DNA from: Microbulbifer sp. Q7
Lineage (GTDB): Bacteria > Pseudomonadota > Gammaproteobacteria > Pseudomonadales > Cellvibrionaceae
Length of the DNA stretch: 64,000 bases
Direction: 5' to 3'
Assembly: GCF_001639145.1 (NCBI RefSeq)
Contig: NZ_LROY01000002.1
Span: 1,210,501-1,274,500, forward strand
In this document: positions 26,795 through 35,042 of the stretch, in pieces
Layout: each line of letters begins with the position of its first letter
Numbering within the stretch: the stretch's first letter is position 1
Program-made: the position numbers and the translations under genes
The notes under the pieces: generated by a model
The model's input: the letters and a program-made list of their open reading frames with translations, nothing else
Told to the model about the DNA's origin: nothing
Database searches by the model: none

Positions 26795-27491
26795 TTACGT
26801 TTCTCCTAACGCTTTTAATCATCACGAGTGAAAATCGACGAACCCGTGCAGTATCGCTCTCAGCAGCTGACTGCAAGCTGAACCACAGGCCTCATGGCCA
26901 CGAAGACTATGCGCAAAGTCACTACAGGTCTACCGCCGATTTCCCAAAATTGACGCTAACTACATTTAGCGCCGATTTTCTGTGCAGGGATGGCGGCCAG
27001 TGACGACACCCGGCAAAAACATTGCCGAACCGAACAGAATATTCAGGCCGACGCACTTAAATCCGCCCCAACCCACGCACTTCGACCATCCATCTTCGAC
27101 CACTAACCTGCGACGCAGGGCTTTCGACCTTTCACTGGTGTGCCAGCGTGTAATTCACTCTTCCACAAGTTCTGTGGATAACTTTGTGCATGAAACTGCT
27201 AAAGACCACCCCAAGCCGCACAAGCCCTGGCCCTCAGCGATTTGGGCACTTTTTGGCCCAAATAACTTTACCTAATAAAATCAAGACCTTAGGGAGTTTT
27301 TCGCGTTTTCAGTACCAGGTAGCAGCCGATATCGCGATACCCACAGCCCGGCAACTCGCATGTGGAAAAAAACTTGTCAAGGGGTTGCCGGGGGTGGAAA
27401 ACCGAAAATTCAGAAATTTCCAGAAATTAAGGTAGAAAAACGCGCAGCGCGGAACGGGTTCATCAGGGAACCCGGGGTTGCTCGCCGACGA
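26795..27491. other. 697-base gene-free region
   Basis: No convincing coding frame is present. It carries TCCACA-N5-TGTGGA (27162-27178), overlapping a perfect DnaA-box-like TTATCCACA on the minus strand (27173-27181). It also has an 8-bp inverted repeat ATTTGGGC/GCCCAAAT (27240-27247/27256-27263), followed by an AT-rich tract. The right side must hold nothing for slyX, which ends there; the left side should contain the promoter of the OmpA-like gene. A small RNA is possible but unproven. Confidence 0.5.
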
Positions 27492-27722
27492 TCAATAATG
27501 TGGCGGCTTTTCCTCGTCGGGCTTCATCCCTTTTTGCACCTCAAAGGACAGGTCCTGATACTTTTCTGTCATCTCTTTGACCCGGGCCACCAGGGCGCGA
27601 ATTTGCGCGTCCTGGGCGGTAATCACATCGTTCAATTGCGCCAGCGTATCTTCCTGAAATGCCAGCCGGGTTTCCAGCTCATCGATGCGCTCTGCCAGCG
27701 ACTGCTGATTACTTGCACTCAT
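27492..27722 (-). CDS. slyX: SlyX family protein
   Basis: This 76-residue coiled-coil protein has the SlyX pattern: LAERIDELETRLAFQEDTLAQLNDVI, then a heptad-rich middle and the conserved C-terminal PPHY. The function of SlyX is not established. It lies 16 bases downstream of the esterase gene on the same strand and is probably cotranscribed. Confidence 0.93.
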   Translation of the reverse strand: MSASNQQSLAERIDELETRLAFQEDTLAQLNDVITAQDAQIRALVARVKEMTEKYQDLSFEVQKGMKPDEEKPPHY

Positions 27723-27738
27723 GTCTTGTCTCCACCAC

Positions 27739-28884
27739 TTACAACAGACGGTACAGGCAATTTTTCAAGCCCACCGCGCGCTGGTCCATAAACAGGCTCT
27801 GCCCCATGCGGGAGGTGACGTAGCCAAACCCAACTTCCGCCTCCGGGTCGGCGAAGCCGACGCTGCCACCCGCACCCGGGTGACCGAAGCCCGCTGCACT
27901 GCCGAAGTGCAGATCCTGCGCTGACGATGACTTCAAAAACCCGCAGCCAAAGGCCACTTCCGCCTGCAGTATGGCGTCCTGGCCACGGCTTTGCTCTGTG
28001 GTTGCTTCACGCAACAGAGCGGCGGGCAGCAGGCGCGGTGCGTCGCTGGCGAGATCGCCGTAAACCGCCGCCAGATCCCGCGCACTGAAGTGACCATTGG
28101 CCGCGGGAATCACCGCATTGCGCCACGGATCACCATTGGTGCCCATCATCAGGGAAACAGGGTTGGTAAACGCAGTGGCCACCGGCCCCTGCCGGTCTTC
28201 CTTGATTGAGCGCCCGATCGCGTTGTCGCGCAACTCTGGCAGCGGCTTCTTCAGCGGCCCGACATCAGCGATCGCCGTAGAGCGGTGCCCCACCGCGCCA
28301 AAGCCGCCATCCAGTTCGAGAGGATCAGCGATACCACTGCGATAGAGCGACATCAAAGGCTGTCCGCTGGCTTTTTCAATCAGCCCACCCAGGGTCCAGC
28401 CGTAAAGAAACGGTGCGTACCCTTGCTGGGAGCCCGGCGGCCACCAGGGGGCAGTAGCCGCAACCTGCGCCAGCGCTCTCGGCCAATCATAGATCAGGTC
28501 ATCTGGCACCCGTTCACGGAAGGCAATCACACCAGAGCGATGACACAGCAACTGCCGCCCGGTGATTGTCGATTTACCGGCTTCGGCAAACTCCGGCCAG
28601 TAATGCGCCACCGGCAGGTCCAGGTCGAGGTTGCCCGCCGCTACCTGCTGCAGAGCCAGCACCGCGAGAATCCCCTTGGAACAGGAGAACACATTGGCAA
28701 GCGTCTCTTCCTCGAAGGCGCGCGTGCCGTGACGATCTGCATGCCCCGCCCACAGCGAGGCCACCTCTTCCCCCTGGTGCACCGCACTGAACGACGCCCC
28801 GACATCCCCGTGATCGCGAAAATTGGTGGCAAAGGCATCGTAAAGGGCTTCAAAGCCCGGGGCGCAATATCCCTGAATATCCAT
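27739..28884 (-). CDS. Serine hydrolase of the class C beta-lactamase/EstB family
   Basis: This 381-residue protein has the SxxK motif in FSCSKG (about residue 68-72), a Tyr motif near YAPFLYGWTLGGLIE (Y-x-N equivalent position) and HPGAGGS near residue 333 where KTG-like motifs occur. There is no signal peptide, so it is a cytoplasmic esterase or lactonase (EstB type, family S12) rather than a secreted beta-lactamase. slyX follows after 16 bases. Confidence 0.88.
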   Translation of the reverse strand: MDIQGYCAPGFEALYDAFATNFRDHGDVGASFSAVHQGEEVASLWAGHADRHGTRAFEEETLANVFSCSKGILAVLALQQVAAGNLDLDLPVAHYWPEFAEAGKSTITGRQLLCHRSGVIAFRERVPDDLIYDWPRALAQVAATAPWWPPGSQQGYAPFLYGWTLGGLIEKASGQPLMSLYRSGIADPLELDGGFGAVGHRSTAIADVGPLKKPLPELRDNAIGRSIKEDRQGPVATAFTNPVSLMMGTNGDPWRNAVIPAANGHFSARDLAAVYGDLASDAPRLLPAALLREATTEQSRGQDAILQAEVAFGCGFLKSSSAQDLHFGSAAGFGHPGAGGSVGFADPEAEVGFGYVTSRMGQSLFMDQRAVGLKNCLYRLL

Positions 28885-28923
28885 CGAGGTTGGCTACCGG
28901 TAGTTGTGGCTTTAGTAGGAGAG

Positions 28924-28946
28924 CCCCTCCGCGGGGGGCGGAGGGT
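28924..28946. repeat. GC-rich hairpin in the gap upstream of the esterase
   Basis: CCCTCCGC and GCGGAGGG are separated by five G residues, preceded by TAGTAGGAG, a lead-in like that of some pseudomonad REP palindromes. A 10-bp direct repeat TTGGCTACCG (28890-28899, 28972-28981) brackets it. Only one copy was noticed, so calling it a REP is speculative. Confidence 0.4.
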
Positions 28947-29001
28947 TGAAACGGGGCGCAAGGATAGCCGATTGGCTACCGTGCTGTTAAGGCTGGCGGG
29001 G

Positions 29002-29835
29002 TCACTCTTCGGTGACGGGTTCGAAGTCTTCCAGCTTGTAACCGCAGTGCTTGCAGTACTCGGCATTGGCATCATGCCCGGCCCGCCCGCAGTTGTGGCA
29101 ACGTGCCAACTGCTTTTCGCGGCCGAGCTCGTGGGCCAGCTCGGCCGTCACGATCCCGGTGGGCACCGCGATGATCGAGTAACCGATCAGCATCGTCATC
29201 GAGGCAATCGTCTGGCCCAGGGGCGTATGCGGTGTGATATCGCCGAAGCCCACGGTGGTGATGGTGACGATCGTCCAGTAGATACTGGTAGGAATGCTGG
29301 TAAACCCATGCTTGGGCCCCTCCACAATAAACATGATGCTGCCGAAAATGATGCAGATCACCAGCACGCTGGAATAAAACACCAGAATCCGCCGCCGCGC
29401 CTGCCACAGGGAGCGGACCAGCAGGTTGGCATCGCTCAGGTAGCGCACCAGTTTGAGCACCCGGAATATCCGCAACACCCGCAGCAGGCGGATCACCATC
29501 AGGTAGGTGGCACCCGTAAAAATCAGGGCCAGGTAGCTGGGCAGTATCGCCAGGAAATCCACCACCCCGTAAAAACTGAACACGTAAGAGCGGCGGTCGC
29601 GCGCGCAGTAAATCCGGGCCAGATACTCCACCGTGAACAAACCGGTAAAGAACCACTCCAGCGTGAAGAAAATCTCTCCATACCGCACCCACCAGCTCTC
29701 GACGGATGCCAGCAAAACCAGCCCCACGCTGACCAGGATGGTCGAAATCAGGACAACATCGAAATATTTCCCCGCGGGTGTGTCTGTGCCAAAGATTACT
29801 TCGTTCAGCCACTTGCGGGCACCAGTCAGGGGCAT
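29002..29835 (-). CDS. Voltage-gated potassium channel with C-terminal zinc ribbon
   Basis: This 277-residue protein has six transmembrane helices. The S4 voltage-sensor pattern is RLLRVLRIFRVLKLVRYL, and the selectivity filter is TTVGFGD between the pore helix and S6. After S6 the tail carries CHNCG...YCKHCGYKL, a four-cysteine zinc-ribbon likely to bind Zn. This is the bacterial Kv-type ion transporter family. The domain order is complete, so it should be a functional tetrameric K+ channel. Confidence 0.93.
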   Translation of the reverse strand: MPLTGARKWLNEVIFGTDTPAGKYFDVVLISTILVSVGLVLLASVESWWVRYGEIFFTLEWFFTGLFTVEYLARIYCARDRRSYVFSFYGVVDFLAILPSYLALIFTGATYLMVIRLLRVLRIFRVLKLVRYLSDANLLVRSLWQARRRILVFYSSVLVICIIFGSIMFIVEGPKHGFTSIPTSIYWTIVTITTVGFGDITPHTPLGQTIASMTMLIGYSIIAVPTGIVTAELAHELGREKQLARCHNCGRAGHDANAEYCKHCGYKLEDFEPVTEE

Positions 29836-30025
29836 TCAGTCCTATCCTTATTCACAGGGTGTCGTCAGTAAACCACGCTATTCTAGCCGACAACACCGGA
29901 AATACTTCAACTCAGGCGTGCCGGCAGCAAAACCAGAGGCATCGCTCTTTATCTGCCCCACTGGCTTCCGCTATCCTTGCGCGGCACGCATGCCTCACCC
30001 ATCACCAATACACACAAGTATCCGT

Positions 30026-30349
30026 ATGAGCGACAAGAGCAGACTCGTATATTCCACCGACCGCGGCCGCATCAAGGAAACCCCCGCGGCGGAAAAGCGC
30101 CATAAGGGCGACGGTATTGTCCGCATCCAGCGGGAAACCAAGGGGCGCAAGGGCAAGGGCGTGACCTGCGTCCGCGGGATCGACGGCACGGAGAGCGAGT
30201 TGAAACTACTGCTCGCCGAACTGAAAAAACGCTGCGGGTGTGGCGGCGCCCTCAAGGATGGGGTGATTGAAATTCAGGGCGATAAAAGAGAGGAAATCAA
30301 GGCGCTTTTAGAAGCAAAGCAGTACAAGGTAAAGCTGGCCGGAGGCTGA
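30026..30349 (+). CDS. SUI1/YciH-type translation factor
   Basis: This 107-residue protein matches E. coli YciH, an eIF1-like protein that can influence start-codon fidelity. Motifs are RLVYSTDRGRI at the N-terminus and IQRETKGRKGKGVTCVRGI, KKRCGCGGALKDGVIEIQGD and YKVKLAGG. The ATG at 30026 was chosen from a much longer open frame because it gives the family's normal length. It is convergent with the large membrane protein gene. The gap (30350-30430) holds an imperfect GC-rich inverted repeat. Confidence 0.93.
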   Translation: MSDKSRLVYSTDRGRIKETPAAEKRHKGDGIVRIQRETKGRKGKGVTCVRGIDGTESELKLLLAELKKRCGCGGALKDGVIEIQGDKREEIKALLEAKQYKVKLAGG

Positions 30350-30430
30350 GCCCGGCCGGGTAAAACCCGCGGCCGGCGGGCGCCAGGAGGCCATCCCCCT
30401 GAGCCACGCGGCGCTCGCCAGGCAGCGAGA

Positions 30431-33061
30431 TCAGAGCGCGCCGACGAGGCGCAGCGGCTTCACCTTCTGCCGCGTTTCTTCCTTCAGGCACAAACCCAGC
30501 ACGTTCGCCAGCGCGGTGTGATACGCCTCCACCACAACCGCCGCGGCGCTTTTACAGCGCAGCTCCATGCCCTGGACAGCGCCCGCAAGGTCAATGCCAC
30601 GCTGCGCTCCCGGCATCCCGGCCTCTCCTGCCACGTAGGCCTCCAGTTTGTCCAGCAGAGCCTGCGGCACGAGCCCAGGCTGCTCTGCCAGCAGCTGATG
30701 CACCTGGCGAATCTGCTGCACTGCCAGCTGGGTGTACTTCTGCACCAGCGCTTCCGGAAATTCTGTGGTTGGGATTTGCTCAATCAGCTCGCCCAAAAGG
30801 TCCCCGCAGCTACTCAGGCTCGCCAGGGGGTCACGCAGCGTTTCAAATTGCTTCAGTTGTTGCAGCGCCTCGCCCACAACACTGCGGTCCGCCGCCGGCA
30901 TGGCAGCCATAGCACGCTGGATGCGCTGGAAAAACAGGCTGTGAATCTGGGTCCTCTGCTGACGACACTCCTCGATCCGCGCCCGATTATCCTTGCGCGA
31001 TTCTTCGGCCGCAGAAGGCGTACTGCCGCAAAGGTCATAACTGCGCGGATCCACGCGCACATTGGCGCGCACCAGTGCAGCGCCCAGCTGAATGCGCGCA
31101 CCGCGCAATTGCAGCTGGGCGATGCGCTGCTCCAGCTCCTGCAAGTCAATCAGCCGGCTGCGCAGCCAGTCAATGGTCTCCTGCAGTGTCATCTCCGATA
31201 GTTCGGCAATACTCGGCCCGTGCAAGGGCAATAAGTCTCCGGGAATGGCGCGGTTGAAGTACTCAGACAGGATTTTCTGGGCCGCCTCCACTTCTTTGCT
31301 GGCCGTCAGAAGCTGGCTGTTCTCCACCGCGCGACAGCGCTCATCCATACCCAGGCGACTACTCTGGACACACAGTGCTTCGAACGCCACAAACAGCTTC
31401 TGCAGCGAGAAATCCGATCTCTGTAGCACCGCCGAAAGCTGCAAATCCTCGACCGCGGCGATACGCGCGTGCCCAGCGGGCTCGCTCGGGCTCCAGTAGT
31501 CGGCATCCTCCCCCATCGCCATATCAATGCTGTTGCGGGTGTCCTCATCGAGGTGGCGGAACAGCCACTGCACCGCATGCGGGACGTCGAGCAGACGCCG
31601 GCCCGTCAACATGGCTTCGCGATTGATTTCACCACTCACCAGATCCGCATGGACCAGCTGATTCCAGCGCTCGGAAAAGGCACCAAACCCTTCGCTGCCG
31701 GTGAGCTGCGCTGCTATCGCATCCGCCCGGGCTTCCAGCCGGCGGGCCAGTGCGCCACTGGCTACACGGTGCAAGCTCTGCAAGCGCTCAATCAGTGGCA
31801 CTACGGCCAACCCGCAGGCGGCCAGCAGCTTGTGCACTGGCATGAGAAACGCTGCAGGCTCGCCGGAAGTATTCAACAGCGTATTTTGCCCCTCCAGAGC
31901 ATCCTGCAGGGACTGCAACTTTTGCGCGCTACCCAGTGAGCAGTACGCCGCAGCGCGCACCAGCGGCCCCTGATGGTAGGACATGGCGCGTGCCACCAGC
32001 GCCAGTAAATCGCCCCCCGGCAGGCAGGCAATGGCACCCAGCCCCAGCGACAATGTAGGCTGGCCGGTGGCCGACTTTACCACCGCAACTTCAGCGCCCG
32101 GGGTCACCTGAATGGGAGTTCCGAGGGCCTGTCGCGCAGGTGCCAGGGTTTTCGGGCCAGTCACTTCACCGGCAATACTGAGCCCGGTTTTGGCTTCCAG
32201 CACCTCCAGCAAAAGAAACAGGCCAGGTGCATCCTGCTTGCGCACGCGTAGCCCGTTGTCTCCGCCGGAAGATGCAGGAAAGGGGTTGGCAAAATAAGGA
32301 TAAACCAGCAGCGCACCGATCAGCGTAACCAGCATCAGCTTTAGCAGCGCTCCGAGCACCACACCGGGACCCAAACTACCCGCCAGGATAGCGGCGCCCA
32401 CCGACCAGAGCGCCGAAGCAAAACCGGCCAACAGCAACAGCAGCGCGCCAACAAACAGTGCCGGTACCAGCGCCGCACTGACGAGGGGCACCACAAGCCC
32501 AAGGCGGCGCGCGGCAGACTCCGGTCGACCTGCTGCATCTGGCGAGAACAGTGCCTCCAGTTGCGCCCGTGCGGAAGAAGCCTCACCCCTGTGCCCGGCG
32601 GAATCTTGCGCGGTTTTTTTGGGTAAACCGGCTGTAGGCGGGGGCGTGACGAAGGATGTGTTGGAGGAAGTATTAGAGGGCGCGATAGCGGCGGCAGGCT
32701 CGGCTTTTTCCGAAGGCAACGGCTGGGGGCGCTCACTCGCGGGCTCTGCAGCCACGTCCGTCGTCTGGCGAGCCTTGCGCTTCCTGGCGAATTGCATGCG
32801 CGCGAGAATCGCGCGGTTGTCGAACTTGCCCGCAGGGTGCACTTCAATCTTCAAACCGATCTGATGCAGCTGGGTGCGATAGTGCACGACCTGGCCCGAA
32901 GACAGGCCATCCTTGATCACCCACCCCTTCAGAAAGAGCTTGCGCGCCTGCTGCGCCGAGATGGCAAACGCACTCGACATTTGCGCCAGCACCTCGGCCG
33001 GATTCCTGGCACGTAAAACTTTGCCCGCGGATACAATCTGATATTTTTGCTGAGCCGACAT
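30431..33061 (-). CDS. Large membrane protein with N-terminal accessory domain and M48-like region lacking the zinc motif
   Basis: This 876-residue protein is of uncertain family. Residues 5-75 (GKVLRARNPAEVLAQMSSAF, KGWVIKDGLSSGQVVHYR, IGLKIEV) form a small domain seen at the start of some gammaproteobacterial membrane proteins. A polar Pro/Ser/Ala linker follows (80-180), then two or three transmembrane segments (186-255). Residues 280-370 align by eye with M48 peptidases (GLFLLLEVLEAKTG, LSLGLGAIACLPGGDLLALVA). However, the HExxH helix is replaced by RAMSYHQG, so it should be inactive. The last 500 residues are helical and Gln/Leu-rich. The function is unknown. Confidence 0.6.
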   Translation of the reverse strand: MSAQQKYQIVSAGKVLRARNPAEVLAQMSSAFAISAQQARKLFLKGWVIKDGLSSGQVVHYRTQLHQIGLKIEVHPAGKFDNRAILARMQFARKRKARQTTDVAAEPASERPQPLPSEKAEPAAAIAPSNTSSNTSFVTPPPTAGLPKKTAQDSAGHRGEASSARAQLEALFSPDAAGRPESAARRLGLVVPLVSAALVPALFVGALLLLLAGFASALWSVGAAILAGSLGPGVVLGALLKLMLVTLIGALLVYPYFANPFPASSGGDNGLRVRKQDAPGLFLLLEVLEAKTGLSIAGEVTGPKTLAPARQALGTPIQVTPGAEVAVVKSATGQPTLSLGLGAIACLPGGDLLALVARAMSYHQGPLVRAAAYCSLGSAQKLQSLQDALEGQNTLLNTSGEPAAFLMPVHKLLAACGLAVVPLIERLQSLHRVASGALARRLEARADAIAAQLTGSEGFGAFSERWNQLVHADLVSGEINREAMLTGRRLLDVPHAVQWLFRHLDEDTRNSIDMAMGEDADYWSPSEPAGHARIAAVEDLQLSAVLQRSDFSLQKLFVAFEALCVQSSRLGMDERCRAVENSQLLTASKEVEAAQKILSEYFNRAIPGDLLPLHGPSIAELSEMTLQETIDWLRSRLIDLQELEQRIAQLQLRGARIQLGAALVRANVRVDPRSYDLCGSTPSAAEESRKDNRARIEECRQQRTQIHSLFFQRIQRAMAAMPAADRSVVGEALQQLKQFETLRDPLASLSSCGDLLGELIEQIPTTEFPEALVQKYTQLAVQQIRQVHQLLAEQPGLVPQALLDKLEAYVAGEAGMPGAQRGIDLAGAVQGMELRCKSAAAVVVEAYHTALANVLGLCLKEETRQKVKPLRLVGAL

Positions 33062-33290
33062 AATTCGCCCCTGAAGCTCCCCATTACCCCCCCACTACAG
33101 ACCCACCGGCCTGCCCCGGCATCAAGCGCCGAGCCATGGAGAGTAAAAGATTCCAGAGCGTGTGATTGCGCACTGGTTCTCAGGGAAACCGCGAGACAGG
33201 AACGCCGTGCGGGTTTATCTACGGGCTTCACAGCGGCGGCGGGAACAAGGTCTCATTCCCCGCCCCGCGCGCGTAATCAGGAGCCCGGGC

Positions 33291-34787
33291 TCAGCGATGC
33301 TCACCGGGTATATGCGGTCCCCCGCCCCAGACATCCGGCTCGATACCCGGGATATGGTACTTACTGGCATCAAACACGGGCTCCTCGATACCCGCATCCC
33401 GCTGCGCCTCGTAATCCGCAAACACTTTGATCGCCACCCCGGACAGCAACAAAATCGCCAGCAGGTTCGCAGTGGCCATAAAGCCCATGGACATATCGGC
33501 CATATTCCACAAAAGTTTGAAGTTGTCCTCGCTACCGGTAGACGCCACCCAGGCCCCAAACAGAATGAAGACGATGTACAGGAATCGATAACAGGCAATC
33601 GATACACGGGTATGCCAGAGATAGAAAATATTGGTTTCCGCGTAGTAGTAATTGGCGATGATGGAGGTGAAGGCAAAGAAGATCAGCGCAATGGCAATAA
33701 AGCTGTTACCCCAGGCCCCCACCTCGCTGGCCAGTGCAGACTGGGTCAGCGTGACCCCCTCGACCATGCCACCCAGTTCAACATTACTCAGCAAAATAAT
33801 CGAGGCCGTTGCGCTGCAGATCATCATGGTGTCGAGAAATACCGAAGCCATCTGCACATAACCCTGCACCACTGGATGCTTCACATCCGCCGCCGCGCCG
33901 ACGTTGGGGGAAGAACCCATGCCAGCCTCGTTGGAAAACAGGCCGCGCTTGATCCCGTTGGCCACCACGGCGCCAAAGGCCCCGGCCCCGGCTTCGTGCA
34001 GGCCGAATGCGTTGCCGAGGATGGTGGCAAAGACTTCCGGTATCCGCGCGTAGTTTACGAGAATCACGACAAGCGCGATGGCGATGTAACACAGTGCCAT
34101 GATCGGCACCACGATCCCGGCAAATTGCCCAATGGACTTGATGCCGCCGAACACAATCAGTGAAGCGAGCACCGCAATGACCACACCCACAATGAGCGGG
34201 TTTATCCCCCAGGCCGCATGAATGGCCTCGGACATGGCATTGGCCTGTACCGCATTGAAGAAGAAGCCAAAACAAATAATCAGGAAGATGGAAAACAGCA
34301 CCGATAGCCATTTCCAGCGATGCCCCAACCCCTTGTCGATGTAGTACGCCGGGCCGCCACGAAAGGTACCCGCGGTCTCACCCTGCTCCTTGAACACCTG
34401 TGCCAGCGTGTTTTCAATAAAGCTGGTTGCCATACCGACCATGGCAACCACCCACATCCAGAAAATCGCGCCGGGGCCGCCGGCGGTAATCGCCACCGCA
34501 ACGCCGGCAATATTCCCGGTACCCACGCGAGCCGCGGCACTCGTGGCAAACGCCTGAAACGAGGAGACCGAATCATCGTGCTCCTTGTGGAAGCTGCGCG
34601 CCATGACCCGCACCATATGACCGAAGGCACGAAACTGTATAAAGCGCGTGCGTACCGTGAAGAACAGCCCCGCCGGCAGCAGTCCCGCCACCAGAATTCC
34701 CAACCACCAAATGCCGGCAACCCCACCCCAGGTGAGGTCGTTCCCCCAACCAATCAGTGTGGCCAGGCCGTCCAGGAATCCCTGCAT
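33291..34787 (-). CDS. Alanine/glycine:cation symporter (AGCS family)
   Basis: This 498-residue inner-membrane sodium-coupled amino acid importer has about 11 helices. Family motifs include FQAFATSAAARVGTGNIAGVA, GGPGAIFWMWVVAMVGMATSFIE, GTFRGGPAYYIDKGLG and the late NEAGMGSSPN. It ends with a hydrophilic 40-residue tail. It probably imports alanine or glycine. It is divergent from the S9 peptidase gene with a 255-base gap. Confidence 0.93.
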   Translation of the reverse strand: MQGFLDGLATLIGWGNDLTWGGVAGIWWLGILVAGLLPAGLFFTVRTRFIQFRAFGHMVRVMARSFHKEHDDSVSSFQAFATSAAARVGTGNIAGVAVAITAGGPGAIFWMWVVAMVGMATSFIENTLAQVFKEQGETAGTFRGGPAYYIDKGLGHRWKWLSVLFSIFLIICFGFFFNAVQANAMSEAIHAAWGINPLIVGVVIAVLASLIVFGGIKSIGQFAGIVVPIMALCYIAIALVVILVNYARIPEVFATILGNAFGLHEAGAGAFGAVVANGIKRGLFSNEAGMGSSPNVGAAADVKHPVVQGYVQMASVFLDTMMICSATASIILLSNVELGGMVEGVTLTQSALASEVGAWGNSFIAIALIFFAFTSIIANYYYAETNIFYLWHTRVSIACYRFLYIVFILFGAWVASTGSEDNFKLLWNMADMSMGFMATANLLAILLLSGVAIKVFADYEAQRDAGIEEPVFDASKYHIPGIEPDVWGGGPHIPGEHR

Positions 34788-35042
34788 ATCGCTCTCCCCG
34801 CTGAGCCCCGTTTACGGGCTTGTGCGCGTAGTGAATAACCGATGAGCATCACGACTGGCGCCGGATGACGCAGCTACCATAAAGACTAGCAGGCACAAGG
34901 AACGTTGTTGCAAGCACGCCCGCTGGCAGGAGCATTTCCGTCGCCGGCTGCGGCACTTGCCGCACTGTTTCACCGGCGTACAATGCCTCGTCACAAGATT
35001 CTCTCGGGCGCACGATTTTCTCATGCGAAAGGAGCACACAGT

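Noticed and set aside
27162-27181. Possible replication origin (DnaA-box-like site)
   Set aside because: Only one perfect box is present, with no cluster of boxes and no dnaA, rpmH, gidA or parAB genes nearby.
28285-29871. 528-codon plus-strand open frame
   Set aside because: It runs antisense across the esterase and potassium channel genes and the gap between them, so it is a shadow frame.
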